31,790 nucleotides of DNA from CAZFIM01 sp964519615 (lineage in GTDB: Bacteria > Chloroflexota > Dehalococcoidia > GIF9 > UBA5629): assembly GCA_964519615.1 (NCBI GenBank), contig CAZFIM010000033.1:1-31790 (forward strand), read 5' to 3'. Positions 1 to 7,889 of this stretch are shown here, in pieces. The notes beneath the pieces were generated by a model. The model was not told the DNA's origin. It made no database searches and saw nothing but the letters and a program-made list of their open reading frames with translations. Within the stretch, counting starts at the first letter, position 1. Every line of letters begins with the position of its first letter. The position numbers and the translations under genes were made by a program.

Positions 1-12
1 TTATCTTCATAA

Positions 13-31
13 TGACACTATTGTAGTGTCA
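13..31. promoter_or_regulatory. Perfect 8-3-8 dyad, possible operator
   Basis: TGACACTA-TTG-TAGTGTCA is a perfect inverted repeat with 8-base arms and a 3-base centre, the geometry of a site for a dimeric repressor. On the minus strand it contains TACAAT, which would sit just upstream of an ATG at 8-10, so it could overlap a promoter for a gene to the left of the window. No T-run follows, so it is not an intrinsic terminator. The regulator is unknown. Confidence 0.4.
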
Positions 32-285
32 CTAATCTATCTGAACTAGTACAGATGTCCCCCTCTATTTTCAGGAAATAAAAAAGGAGTATGTCTTCAC
101 GGCCTTCCATGGGGATGGGCCATCCTCCTCCGGCGGATTCGCGATGACAGAAAAAAGGCAAGCCCCATGACCACCCGTGGACGGGATGACACGTAGAAGA
201 ATCTGGTCCGGGCATTCCGGAATGTTTAGCCAGTCAACGCGGTCTACACCCGGTCGCCTATAGCAAATGACGGCAATTCGAGGAG

Positions 286-315
286 ACTGCCACGAGGCCA
301 GAGGCCTCTCGCAGT
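286..315. repeat. Stem-loop, REP-like
   Basis: ACTGC...GAGGCC-AGA-GGCCTC...GCAGT folds as a 6-bp inner stem and a 5-bp outer stem separated by a small internal loop. It is followed by GTGACAAAA rather than a T-run, so it does not look like a terminator. The flanking words (CGAGGAGAC and GCAGTGACA) resemble intergenic REP palindromes seen in many bacterial genomes. That resemblance is from memory and has not been tested. Confidence 0.35.
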
Positions 316-361
316 GACAAAACAGGCATAACGGCAGAACTCACAGGGGACTAGGTATTAC

Positions 362-1531
362 TTAAGGACGCCCCGCCGGGTTTGAGAGGATGACCTCCCC
401 GCCCTTCAGGCAGAGCACAGGCATAAGCAGCTTTTCCAGTTTCAAGAGCTTGCCTGTGCTGTCCGGTATCTGCCATTCCCCCGTTTTCACTTCCAGCACT
501 GAGATATCGGCATCCATGCCCACAGCAAGGCTGCCCTTGCCTGCGGACAAGCACAGCGCCCGTGCCGGCGCCGCAGTGGCCATTTCGATCACCTGCGCAA
601 GAGAAAGCCCCAGCGCCATATAGCGGGACATGGTGGCCGCAAGGCCGTAGACCGGCCCTTTAAGCGACCAGCTTGTCACATCGCTGGAGATGATGTCCGG
701 CAGCAGGCCTTTATCCATCAAAGCCCGCCCCACATCATAGCTTACGTTGTAGACCCCGGGCGCCGCATCCAGCAGCACACCCCGCCCCACCGCATCCCTG
801 AGCCCCGGCACAAGCGAGCCGTCCTCCCCCAGCAGTCCGCCCTGCTGAGGGGTATAGATATGAAGCAGCACATCGCCCGCAGTGAGCATGTCCAGACATA
901 CGGATGTCAAAGATGCAGGCACCCTCTTCTCCACATCCCCGATATGCACCATCAGCGGCAGGCCGCTTTCGGCGGCAAGCTGTTTTGCCGATGCCAGCAC
1001 CTCTCTTCCGTGACTGGCGATAAGCTCGCCAACCAGCCGCATTTTTATCCCCTTGATAAACCCGCTGTATGCTGAGACAGCCTCCCGGCAGGCGTCGATG
1101 TCCACCTCCCTGCGGCTGCGGAACTCCGGCAGTACGCTCAGGCCATTAGAACTGAGGTTGAGATAGCAGTAGGCTGCGGTATGCGCCCCTGCGGCGCGCT
1201 GCGCAAAATCTGCGATATGCCGCTGCCCCGCGCTGCCGCCGTCCACCACCGTCGTCACCCCCTGCATCACCCCCGCCTGGTCCGGCGCTATGCCCAAATC
1301 TATACCGTCATAGACGTGGCAGTGAAAATCGATAAGCCCGGGGGTCACCAGCATGCCGGAGGCATCCAGCATTTCCCGCCCCTCAGCGGCTGAGATGGAT
1401 CCTCCGACTTGTGCAATCCTGCCTCCGGCAACGGCGATATCCGCTACCCCGTCCAGCCCACGGGCGGGATCGATCACCCGTCCGCCCTTTATCACCAGAT
1501 CATATAAAGCCATAGCTTTCATTCCGTTCAT
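362..1531 (-). CDS. Amidohydrolase/deacetylase family metallohydrolase
   Basis: This is a 389-residue amidohydrolase-superfamily enzyme of the dihydroorotase-like branch, closest in character to the uncharacterised EF_0837/Atu3266-type deacetylases. The N-terminal strand VIKGGRVIDP and the segment LVTPGLIDFHCH are typical. The metal ligands appear to be H70 and H72 (HxH), a lysine at 160 or 163 that may be carbamylated, H196 (MVHIGD), H224 (LLHIYTP) and the catalytic aspartate D284 (SSDVTSW), so the active site looks complete. The enzyme should be cytoplasmic and hydrolyse an N-acyl or cyclic amide bond; the substrate cannot be read from the sequence. Three in-frame ATGs lie at 1531, 1522 and 1513. 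The third (MALYDLVIKGG) fits the family best and has GGAA about nine bases upstream, so the true start may be 1513. It is divergent from the zinc operon. Confidence 0.85.
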   Translation of the reverse strand: MNGMKAMALYDLVIKGGRVIDPARGLDGVADIAVAGGRIAQVGGSISAAEGREMLDASGMLVTPGLIDFHCHVYDGIDLGIAPDQAGVMQGVTTVVDGGSAGQRHIADFAQRAAGAHTAAYCYLNLSSNGLSVLPEFRSRREVDIDACREAVSAYSGFIKGIKMRLVGELIASHGREVLASAKQLAAESGLPLMVHIGDVEKRVPASLTSVCLDMLTAGDVLLHIYTPQQGGLLGEDGSLVPGLRDAVGRGVLLDAAPGVYNVSYDVGRALMDKGLLPDIISSDVTSWSLKGPVYGLAATMSRYMALGLSLAQVIEMATAAPARALCLSAGKGSLAVGMDADISVLEVKTGEWQIPDSTGKLLKLEKLLMPVLCLKGGEVILSNPAGRP

Positions 1532-1609
1532 ATTGACTGCTCAGAGTATACCGCAAAGCATGAAATCACCGCTATTTGCACCTTGAAAGCAGTTATTGCG
1601 GTTCTCCAC

Positions 1610-1637
1610 TTGACAATCCTCTGCTCAGGTATATAAT
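1610..1637 (+). promoter_or_regulatory. Promoter of the zur-znu operon
   Basis: TTGACA (1610-1615) and TATAAT (1632-1637), both perfect consensus, are separated by 16 bases. The expected start of transcription is near 1644, about 30 bases before the regulator's ATG and at the edge of the operator-like dyad. Confidence 0.8.
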
Positions 1638-1644
1638 GATAGTA

Positions 1645-1664
1645 ATTGAAACATCGTTTCATTT
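1645..1664. promoter_or_regulatory. Fur/Zur-type operator
   Basis: TGAAAC-ATC-GTTTCA (1647-1661) is a perfect inverted repeat. With two more bases on each side the arms still match except for one position. It covers the predicted transcription start of the operon, immediately downstream of the -10 box, where a bound repressor would block initiation. Fur-family sites are AT-rich palindromes of this type, and a Fur-family gene is the first gene of the operon. Autoregulation is therefore the simplest reading (inference). Confidence 0.65.
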
Positions 1665-1674
1665 ACGAGTTAGC

Positions 1675-2109
1675 ATGAAATTAAATTCCAGGAATATAGC
1701 CGCCATTTTGCGCCGGGAAGGCTTCAAGCTCACGCCCCAGCGCCGCGCGGTGCTGCAGGTGATCTCGCAAAGCCGCGACCATCTCTCCCCTGCAGCGCTG
1801 ATTGAGAGGGTCAGGCAGGAGCATCCCGGCATCGGGCGCGTGACCGTATACCGCACCATCGAGCTGCTGTCCAGCCTCAACCTTATCTGCACCGTTCACG
1901 CGGATGACAACCAGCGCAGCTATCTGATGAGGCGTCCCAGCGGCCACCACCACCATCTCATTTGTTCCGGCTGCGGCAAGGTGGTGGATTTCACCACCTG
2001 CGAGCTGGGCCAGCTCCAGAGCGAGCTTGCCCGCCGGACCGGTTTTACCATAGAAAGCCATTTGCTGGAGTTCCACGGACGCTGTCAGGAATGCCAGCAC
2101 GCGCTATAA
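1675..2109 (+). CDS. zur: Fur-family metalloregulator, probably Zur
   Basis: This 144-residue transcriptional repressor of the Fur family has a winged-helix DNA-binding half (about 1-85, with the typical LTPQRRAVL at 19-27 and VTVYRTIELL at 57-66) and a dimerisation/metal half. HHHH at 91-94 and the two CxxC pairs C97/C100 and C137/C140 would form the sensory and structural zinc sites. The start is set at MKLNSR, because the longer in-frame start at 1576 would place the promoter and operator inside the coding region. Position as first gene of a znuABC-like operon with a His-rich binding protein argues for zinc (Zur) over iron (Fur) or manganese. When zinc is plentiful it should repress its own operon through the dyad at 1645-1664. 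Confidence 0.85.
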   Translation: MKLNSRNIAAILRREGFKLTPQRRAVLQVISQSRDHLSPAALIERVRQEHPGIGRVTVYRTIELLSSLNLICTVHADDNQRSYLMRRPSGHHHHLICSGCGKVVDFTTCELGQLQSELARRTGFTIESHLLEFHGRCQECQHAL

Positions 2110-2126
2110 ATGTGAGGGAATTAACT

Positions 2127-3047
2127 ATGCCGAAAAAATTCAAATTACCAAAGAAAACTATTGTCCTGATAGCGGCAGCATTTGTGCTTGCGGCGGCGCT
2201 GTCATGCGCCGCCCCCCGGGAGAACAGCCGGAGTATGGGTATGGCGGTGACCATAGCCCCGCAGGCAGAATTTGCCCGCGCTCTGGCCGGCGACCTGTGG
2301 GATATTACCGTTATGGTGCCGCCGGGTGCCAGTCCTCACACCTATGAACCCGCTCCTTCCCAAATAGAAGCGCTCTCAAAGGCAGCATTCTATGCTAAAG
2401 TGGGATCGGGGGTGGAGTTCGAGCTGGCATGGATGGACAAGCTGGCAGCCCTCAATAGCGCTATGACCATAGTGGACTGCGCTCAGGGAATAGAGCTGAT
2501 AGAGATGGCCGCGGAGGACGAGCATGAAGGCCATGAGCATGAAGAGTTACACGAGCACGGGCCGCTCGATCCGCATATATGGATGTCTCCGCGTAATGCC
2601 GTTATAATGGTAAAGAATATGACGGAAGGCTTTATCAGCGCAGACCCGCATAATGAAACGCTCTACCGCCGCAATAGCGAGAGCTACAGCGGGCGCCTTG
2701 AGCAGCTGGACAGGGATATCGCGGACGGCCTTGCCGGGGTGCAAAACCGCACTTTTATGGTCTATCACCCCGCCTTTGGTTACTTTGCCCGCGACTACGG
2801 GTTGACCATGCTGCCAATCGAGGAGGAGGGGAAGGAGCCCACACCGGCCGGACTTGCCTCCGTCATCGAGCAGGCGCGCAGCAATAGTATCAAGGTTATC
2901 TTTGCCTCGCCGCAGTTCAATCCGCAGAGCGCAGAGGTGATCGCCGGAGCTATTGAGGGGACGGTTGTCTTTATAGACCCGCTGGCGGAGAATTATATAG
3001 AGAACCTTCGCGCAATGGCGCAGCAGGTAATTGAGTCAATGGAGTAG
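2127..3047 (+). CDS. znuA: Zinc ABC transporter substrate-binding lipoprotein
   Basis: This 306-residue cluster A-I metal-binding protein of the ZnuA/TroA family captures zinc outside the membrane and delivers it to the permease. A lipoprotein signal ends in ALSC, with C27 as the lipidated residue. The predicted metal ligands are H71 (PHTYEP), H150 (DPHIWMSP), H214 (VYHPAFGYF) and D284 (FIDPL). A His/Glu-rich loop at about 131-144 (seven of fourteen residues are His or Glu within DEHEGHEHEELHEH) precedes H150, a hallmark of zinc-specific members. The start at 2127 has GAGGG at 2114-2118; a longer in-frame ORF upstream overlaps the regulator and lacks a signal peptide. It lies 17 bases after the regulator and 2 bases before the ATPase, in one operon. 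Confidence 0.92.
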   Translation: MPKKFKLPKKTIVLIAAAFVLAAALSCAAPRENSRSMGMAVTIAPQAEFARALAGDLWDITVMVPPGASPHTYEPAPSQIEALSKAAFYAKVGSGVEFELAWMDKLAALNSAMTIVDCAQGIELIEMAAEDEHEGHEHEELHEHGPLDPHIWMSPRNAVIMVKNMTEGFISADPHNETLYRRNSESYSGRLEQLDRDIADGLAGVQNRTFMVYHPAFGYFARDYGLTMLPIEEEGKEPTPAGLASVIEQARSNSIKVIFASPQFNPQSAEVIAGAIEGTVVFIDPLAENYIENLRAMAQQVIESME

Positions 3048-3049
3048 GC

Positions 3050-3805
3050 GTGGCACGGGAAATCATCAAACTTAAAAATGTAGACGTCAGCTATAACGGC
3101 ACACCTGTGCTCGATAACATCAGTCTCAAAGTACTGGAAAACGATTTTCTGGGCATTATCGGCCCCAACGGCGGAGGCAAAACCACTCTGCTTAAGGTTA
3201 TTCTGGGACTGATCAAGCCTTCAGGCGGTAGCGTAACCGTACTGGGGCAGCAGCCTGCCCGCGCCAGAAAACATATCGGCTATGTTCCCCAGTATAATGT
3301 CTTCGACCGCAGGTTCCCTATCTCCGTCATGGATGCGGTCATGATGGGGCGTCTGGGCGCGTGCGGTCTGGTTTCCCGCTTTAGCGCGCGTGATAGAGAG
3401 ATGGCAGAGCAGGCCCTTGAGACAGTGGGCATGCTTGCCTTCCGCAATCAGCAGATAGGCGAGCTTTCCGGCGGGGAGCAGCAGCGTGTTTTCATCGCGC
3501 GGGCGCTGGCGACAGAGCCGAGCATCCTTCTGCTCGATGAACCGACAGCCAGCGTAGACCCCACCGTACAAACGGAGTTCTACGACCTGCTGGACGGGCT
3601 GAAAGAGCGCATGGCCATCGTGCTGGTCTCTCATGATATCAGCGCCGTCTCGGTCCATGTGCAGTCCATCGCCTGCCTCAACCGCCAGCTCCACTATCAC
3701 GGGCCTAAGGAGATAAGCGCAGAGATACTGGAACAGACCTACAAATGCCCGGTGCAGTTGATCGCCCATGGAACTATACCTCACCGTGTGCTGAAGGAAC
3801 ATTAG
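3050..3805 (+). CDS. znuC: Zinc ABC transporter ATP-binding protein
   Basis: This is the 251-residue ATPase of the metal importer; it hydrolyses ATP on the cytoplasmic side to drive transport through the permease encoded next. All nucleotide-binding motifs are present: Walker A GPNGGGKTT (38-46), Q-loop glutamine Q81, signature LSGGEQQR (139-146), Walker B ILLLDEP (159-165) and the H-loop histidine H195 (VSHD). The start is a GTG two bases after the stop of the binding-protein gene, which suggests translational coupling. Length and motif spacing are normal for the family. The zinc assignment comes from the neighbouring His-rich binding protein and Fur-family regulator; manganese or iron cannot be strictly excluded. 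Confidence 0.92.
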   Translation: MAREIIKLKNVDVSYNGTPVLDNISLKVLENDFLGIIGPNGGGKTTLLKVILGLIKPSGGSVTVLGQQPARARKHIGYVPQYNVFDRRFPISVMDAVMMGRLGACGLVSRFSARDREMAEQALETVGMLAFRNQQIGELSGGEQQRVFIARALATEPSILLLDEPTASVDPTVQTEFYDLLDGLKERMAIVLVSHDISAVSVHVQSIACLNRQLHYHGPKEISAEILEQTYKCPVQLIAHGTIPHRVLKEH

Positions 3806-3807
3806 CC

Positions 3808-4629
3808 GTGCCGGAGATACTGCAGTACGATTTTATGAGAAACGCCCTGATCGTGGGGCTGCTGGCGTCAGTTGCCTGCGGCATTGTGGGCACCTATGTG
3901 GTCAGTAAAAGGATTGTCTTTATCAGCGGAGGAATAGCTCATGCCTCTTTCGGCGGAATAGGCCTGGGATACTTAGCCGGTATCAATCCCGTACTGGGAG
4001 CATTGGTCTTTGCCCTTGCCTCCGCTCTCGGCATGGGCCTGTTAACCCGGCGTACCTCTCTGCCTGAAGATACCACCATCGGCATTATCTGGGCAATGGG
4101 CATGGCGCTGGGTATAATATTCATCGGTCTTGCTCCGGGCTACGCGCCCGACCTGTTCAGCTACCTCTTCGGCAACATACTGACTGTGCCCACCTCAGAC
4201 CTTATATTGATACTGGTGCTGGACCTGATCATCATCGGGCTGGTGATAGCGCTGTATAAAAACTTCCTTGCCGTTTGTTTCGATGAGGAGTTCAGCACGG
4301 TAATAGGGCTGCCCGTGGAAACCCTGTACCTGCTGCTGCTGGCCATGATCGCTTTAACGGTGGTGGTGCTGCTGCGGGTGGTGGGCATGATTCTGGTTAT
4401 TTCTTTACTCACCATCCCCGCTGCGCTGGCGCGGCAGTTCACCCACAATATAAGGACAATGATGTGGCTGGCCGTCCTCTTCGGTGCGGTATTTACCTTC
4501 GGCGGAATATGGCTTTCTTATATACTCGATCTCGCCTCAGGGGCGACTATAATCCTTTTAAGCGGTGTGGCCATGCTCATCTATTTTGCCGTATCGCGCA
4601 TACGCCGTAAATATCAGAAGGCATCCTAG
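3808..4629 (+). CDS. znuB: Zinc ABC transporter permease
   Basis: This 273-residue ABC-3 family membrane permease has about eight hydrophobic segments and the family-typical stretch VVSKRIVFISGGIAHASFGG near the N-terminus, followed by GLGYLAGINP. It forms the channel through which the captured metal enters the cell. The chosen start is GTG at 3808, two bases after the ATPase stop and preceded by GAAGGAAC at the end of znuC. An in-frame ATG at 3745 lies inside znuC and would add a hydrophilic leader not typical of this family. It is the last gene of the operon and converges on the next transporter gene with only 21 bases between them. No clear terminator is visible there. Confidence 0.9.
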   Translation: MPEILQYDFMRNALIVGLLASVACGIVGTYVVSKRIVFISGGIAHASFGGIGLGYLAGINPVLGALVFALASALGMGLLTRRTSLPEDTTIGIIWAMGMALGIIFIGLAPGYAPDLFSYLFGNILTVPTSDLILILVLDLIIIGLVIALYKNFLAVCFDEEFSTVIGLPVETLYLLLLAMIALTVVVLLRVVGMILVISLLTIPAALARQFTHNIRTMMWLAVLFGAVFTFGGIWLSYILDLASGATIILLSGVAMLIYFAVSRIRRKYQKAS

Positions 4630-4650
4630 CGCAGCAGACAATCTTTTACT

Positions 4651-5964
4651 TTATGCCTTGCCGCGCGTCCGCAGCATGAGCAGTGAGCTTGCGGTGAAAA
4701 ATACGGCACATGACAGCAATATTACCTGGTACCCCAGATTAAGTGAAAACGTATTAAGAAAATCTATTAGCGGCCCGGTCAGATTGGCAATAGCGCTTGC
4801 GCCCGCCGTAGCCAGATTGGTAAGACCGAGGTAGCGCGCCTCGGAGCCTTCGGTCACCAGGTCAGTAGCCATAGCCCAGTTAGCGCTCATGAAGGCACCG
4901 TTGGCGATGCCCAGCAGCGCTCCCCCCGCCATCACGCCGGGATAGGAATGAGCGGCATAGATGAGAATAATCCCCGCTGCTCCGGCAATTCCGGCCCCGG
5001 AGACGATAGTCCTTCTGCCTACACGGTCTGAGAGACGTCCTGCCGGATACACCAGCACGATCGAACAGATGCCCACTACCACCATCAGGTCGGCAACCGC
5101 GGCCACCGGATCGGCAATGCCGATAAAGTCCCTCAGCATATAAAGGCCGAAGGTGCGCAGTACCACAAGCGGCATAAGAAACAGGAAACGTGAGATTAAA
5201 AAAGGTATAAAACCGGGGTTTGAGCGGCAATCGATTTTAAAAGTGGTATAAATGACCGCCCTCAAGCCGGGATGAGCGGCTTTACCCCCCGGCTGCTCCT
5301 TTACGGTCAATATGGTAACCAGCATCGTTCCCAGCATTAAAAATGCGAGCACTGCGAGGGCAAGCCCCATGCTGCTGCCGGGCGGCCCGGCGAAGCGCCC
5401 GCTCAGGAAATAGCCGACCATCTGTATGCCCGCCAGCGCCCCCAGCGCCTCCACCAATCCCTTGACACCGGATGTGCGCCCGCGCCTTGACGCAGGTACA
5501 AGGTCAGGTATCAGCCCCTGCCAGGGCCCGTGAGCGGTGTTGCTCGCTATCTGCAGCAGGCAGTAGGCTGAAAACAGGGCGGCATAGCTGCCGGACAAAC
5601 CAAGCAGCGGCAGCAGTATTACGGCCGCAGCCATCCCTGCCAGAATGTAAGGCCGCCGTCTGCCCCATATGCTGCGGCTGCTGTCGCTGAATGCACCTGC
5701 CAGAGGCTGCACGATTACAGCCAGCACCAGGCCGGTAAAAGTGAGCAGGCCCAGATAGGTGTTCTTACGCGTCTCGCCGGCCACATCCAGAACGCGCAGC
5801 GGCATAATAATGCTGCCCATGCCGTTCCATAACGCCGATATGGCAAGGCCGAGGATGGTGATCTTGATGAAATCGGCATATCCGGGCTCGCCGGATGTTG
5901 TCTTCATTGCGGCGGCTGTGCTCATACTAAGGGTGAGCATAGCAGAGAAGAGGAAGGGTGACAA
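4651..5964 (-). CDS. MFS transporter, sugar/cation-symporter-like
   Basis: This 437-residue, 12-segment major facilitator superfamily protein has WNGMGSIIMPLRVL in the first membrane segment and DSSRSIWGRRRPYILAG, the conserved loop 2-3 motif (D..R..GRRRP), after the second pair. A second such loop, GRLSDRVGRRTIVSG, lies in the C-terminal half. The GRRRPYI form recalls SLC45/GPH-like sugar carriers, but the substrate is unknown. Start choice is uncertain: in-frame ATGs at 5964, 5940, 5925 and 5907 all lack a clear ribosome-binding site. The last (MKTTSGEPGYADF) gives the more typical N-terminus. The gene converges on the zinc operon and is divergent from the second MFS gene. Confidence 0.8.
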   Translation of the reverse strand: MSPFLFSAMLTLSMSTAAAMKTTSGEPGYADFIKITILGLAISALWNGMGSIIMPLRVLDVAGETRKNTYLGLLTFTGLVLAVIVQPLAGAFSDSSRSIWGRRRPYILAGMAAAVILLPLLGLSGSYAALFSAYCLLQIASNTAHGPWQGLIPDLVPASRRGRTSGVKGLVEALGALAGIQMVGYFLSGRFAGPPGSSMGLALAVLAFLMLGTMLVTILTVKEQPGGKAAHPGLRAVIYTTFKIDCRSNPGFIPFLISRFLFLMPLVVLRTFGLYMLRDFIGIADPVAAVADLMVVVGICSIVLVYPAGRLSDRVGRRTIVSGAGIAGAAGIILIYAAHSYPGVMAGGALLGIANGAFMSANWAMATDLVTEGSEARYLGLTNLATAGASAIANLTGPLIDFLNTFSLNLGYQVILLSCAVFFTASSLLMLRTRGKA

Positions 5965-6121
5965 GCGGCTGCAGGGTATATTTTTACATATTTCCTTCCG
6001 CTATAAGAGATTGCATGGCGGATGATTAGACCGCATATCCGGCGACATTGTATACTTAACAGGTTTTTATGCAGACTGATGAAAAAAGCAATTCTTAGCG
6101 GCGGGCAGGGATAAAAAATAT

Positions 6122-7738
6122 ATGAGTAAGGTACCGGTTACCTCCGGCCTTCGTGCGCTGCCCAGACGGCAGCTCTATATCACCATGACAGGCGTGATGC
6201 TGGCCATGTTCCTGAGCTCGCTTGACCAGACGGTAGTGGGCACAGCTATGCCGCGCATTATCAGCGACCTGGGCGGTTTTACCCATTATACCTGGGTTAC
6301 CACCGCCTATATCATCACATCGGCCGTCTCCATACCCATAACCGGCAAACTTATCGATATGTACGGACGCAAGAAGTTCTATCTTGCGGGACTTGCCGTT
6401 TTCACCATAGCATCCCTTCTCTGCGGGCTGAGCGATACCATGACACGTTTGATCGTCGCCCGCGCCGTGCAGGGATTCGGCGCCGGTATAATGATGGCAA
6501 ACGCCTTCACTGTTGTCGGCGATCTTTTCCCGCCGGCAGAGCGCGGTAAATATCAGGGCATGATCAGCGCCGTATTCGGCATCTCCTCCGTGGTGGGGCC
6601 GACTCTGGGGGGATTTCTCACGGATTCGGTATCATGGCACTGGGTCTTCTTTATCAATATACCCCTCGGTTTGGTGATAATCGCCCTATTTATACTCTTC
6701 TTTCCTGATATCAAACCTCAGCATACCAGCCACAAAATAGACTATATGGGAGTGGCGGCGTTCGTGCTGGGTGTGGTACCTCTGCTGCTGGCGCTCACAT
6801 GGGCGGGTGTGGACTATGACTGGCTCTCCCCGCAGATTTTGGGTATGCTCGTTTTCGCCGCAGCCATGATAGTGCTGTTTATTATTATCGAGAGCAAAGC
6901 GCAGGAACCTATAATACCCCTTTCATTGTTTAAAAACCGGATTGTGGCCGTTTCGCTGCTGACGGTATTTTTTACCGCCTTCGGTATGTTCGGCAGCATT
7001 ATCTTCATACCGCTCTTTTTTCAGGGCGTGCTTGGCGCAACCGCCACTGCCAGCGGCAGCTTTCTGACCCCCATGATGCTGGGAGTAGTAGGCGGCAGCA
7101 TCACCTCCGGGCAGGTGCTTTCACGGGCGGGGGGACATTACAAACTGCAGGGCATAGCCGGTCTGGTGGGGATGGGGGCAGGCCTCTATCTCTTATCGCG
7201 CATGACGCCCGATACCGGCTACGGGCAGGCCGTTATCAATATTATCATTACCGGCTTCGGCCTGGGCATTATTTTGCCGCTCTATACTATCGCCGTCCAG
7301 AATGCGGTATCCTACAGCATACTGGGCGTAGCCACCTCCGCGACTGCGTTCGTAAGGTCTATCGGCGGCTCGATAGGCCTTGCCATCTTCGGCTCCGTCA
7401 TGAGCAACCGCTTTGCTGCGGAGATGGACAGCCGTATTCCGCAGACGTTCAAGGCCATGATACCCGCAGAAAAACTCGATGCTCTCTATCATAATCCGCA
7501 AGCGCTGATGAGCCCTGATGCACAGGAGCAGCTCAAGGTTATGATAATGCAAATAGCGCCGGGCGCATCCTCCTATTTCGAAAAGTTTATGGATATATTG
7601 CGCCATGCTCTTTCCTCAGCCATATCATGGGTCTTTCTCATCGGTCTTATCACCATAGCTTTCGCCTTTATCGCCAATCTCTTTCTGAAGGAGATACCGC
7701 TGCGCAAACATCATGTGGTGACAGAGGATGAGAGTTGA
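6122..7738 (+). CDS. MFS multidrug efflux transporter, DHA2 (EmrB/QacA) type
   Basis: This 538-residue drug:H+ antiporter should have 14 membrane segments and export hydrophobic compounds. Diagnostic motifs are visible in order: LDQTVVGTAMPRI at the end of segment 1 (the DHA2 motif D1), GKLIDMYGRKKFYLAG (motif A, loop 2-3), and VVGPTLGGFLTD (antiporter motif C) followed by WHWVFFINIPLG. The length is right for the family. Start ATG at 6122 with CAGGGA about twelve bases upstream; a TATACT at 6051-6056 is a possible -10 box without a good -35. No dedicated regulator lies next to it. A 151-base gap without recognisable features separates it from the following lipoprotein gene. Confidence 0.88.
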   Translation: MSKVPVTSGLRALPRRQLYITMTGVMLAMFLSSLDQTVVGTAMPRIISDLGGFTHYTWVTTAYIITSAVSIPITGKLIDMYGRKKFYLAGLAVFTIASLLCGLSDTMTRLIVARAVQGFGAGIMMANAFTVVGDLFPPAERGKYQGMISAVFGISSVVGPTLGGFLTDSVSWHWVFFINIPLGLVIIALFILFFPDIKPQHTSHKIDYMGVAAFVLGVVPLLLALTWAGVDYDWLSPQILGMLVFAAAMIVLFIIIESKAQEPIIPLSLFKNRIVAVSLLTVFFTAFGMFGSIIFIPLFFQGVLGATATASGSFLTPMMLGVVGGSITSGQVLSRAGGHYKLQGIAGLVGMGAGLYLLSRMTPDTGYGQAVINIIITGFGLGIILPLYTIAVQNAVSYSILGVATSATAFVRSIGGSIGLAIFGSVMSNRFAAEMDSRIPQTFKAMIPAEKLDALYHNPQALMSPDAQEQLKVMIMQIAPGASSYFEKFMDILRHALSSAISWVFLIGLITIAFAFIANLFLKEIPLRKHHVVTEDES

Positions 7739-7889
7739 TCGTGGTTTTGTGCAAACAAACCATGATGGATCTCAAGCAGGGGCACTGCCTCAAGCTCCGG
7801 TCAATTGTTCATGCGGATAGATTTGGTATATCATAAGCATAGTCTAAATTGATCGATATGATTATTAACAACAATAGAGGCAAGCAACG

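Larger units (their letters stand above)
1..361. other. Gene-free left edge with dyad and REP-like debris
   Basis: No convincing gene is seen in these 361 bases. The stretch holds a perfect 19-bp dyad near its left end and a stem-loop near its right end. Between them are several short hairpin-like pieces, and variants of the phrase GATGACA recur near 141, 186, 266 and 314. This is the look of decayed intergenic palindromic repeats. The minus-strand trinucleotide ATG at 8-10 could be the start of a gene leaving the window to the left, but too little is visible to say. Confidence 0.5.

Noticed and set aside
91..144. Short plus-strand ORF starting ATG just after AAGGAG
   Set aside because: Only 17 codons, with one base between the Shine-Dalgarno-like run and ATG, and Pro/Ser/Met composition without protein character.
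1576..1674. Longer N-terminus for the Fur-family regulator
   Set aside because: It would place the TTGACA/TATAAT promoter and the operator inside the coding region; the family begins at MKLNSR.
1681..2100. Long minus-strand open frame opposite the regulator
   Set aside because: It lies entirely opposite a well-supported Fur-family gene and shows no recognisable motif.
3221..3802. 193-codon minus-strand open frame opposite znuC
   Set aside because: It is opposite an ATPase with every expected motif; it is a shadow of GC-rich codon usage.
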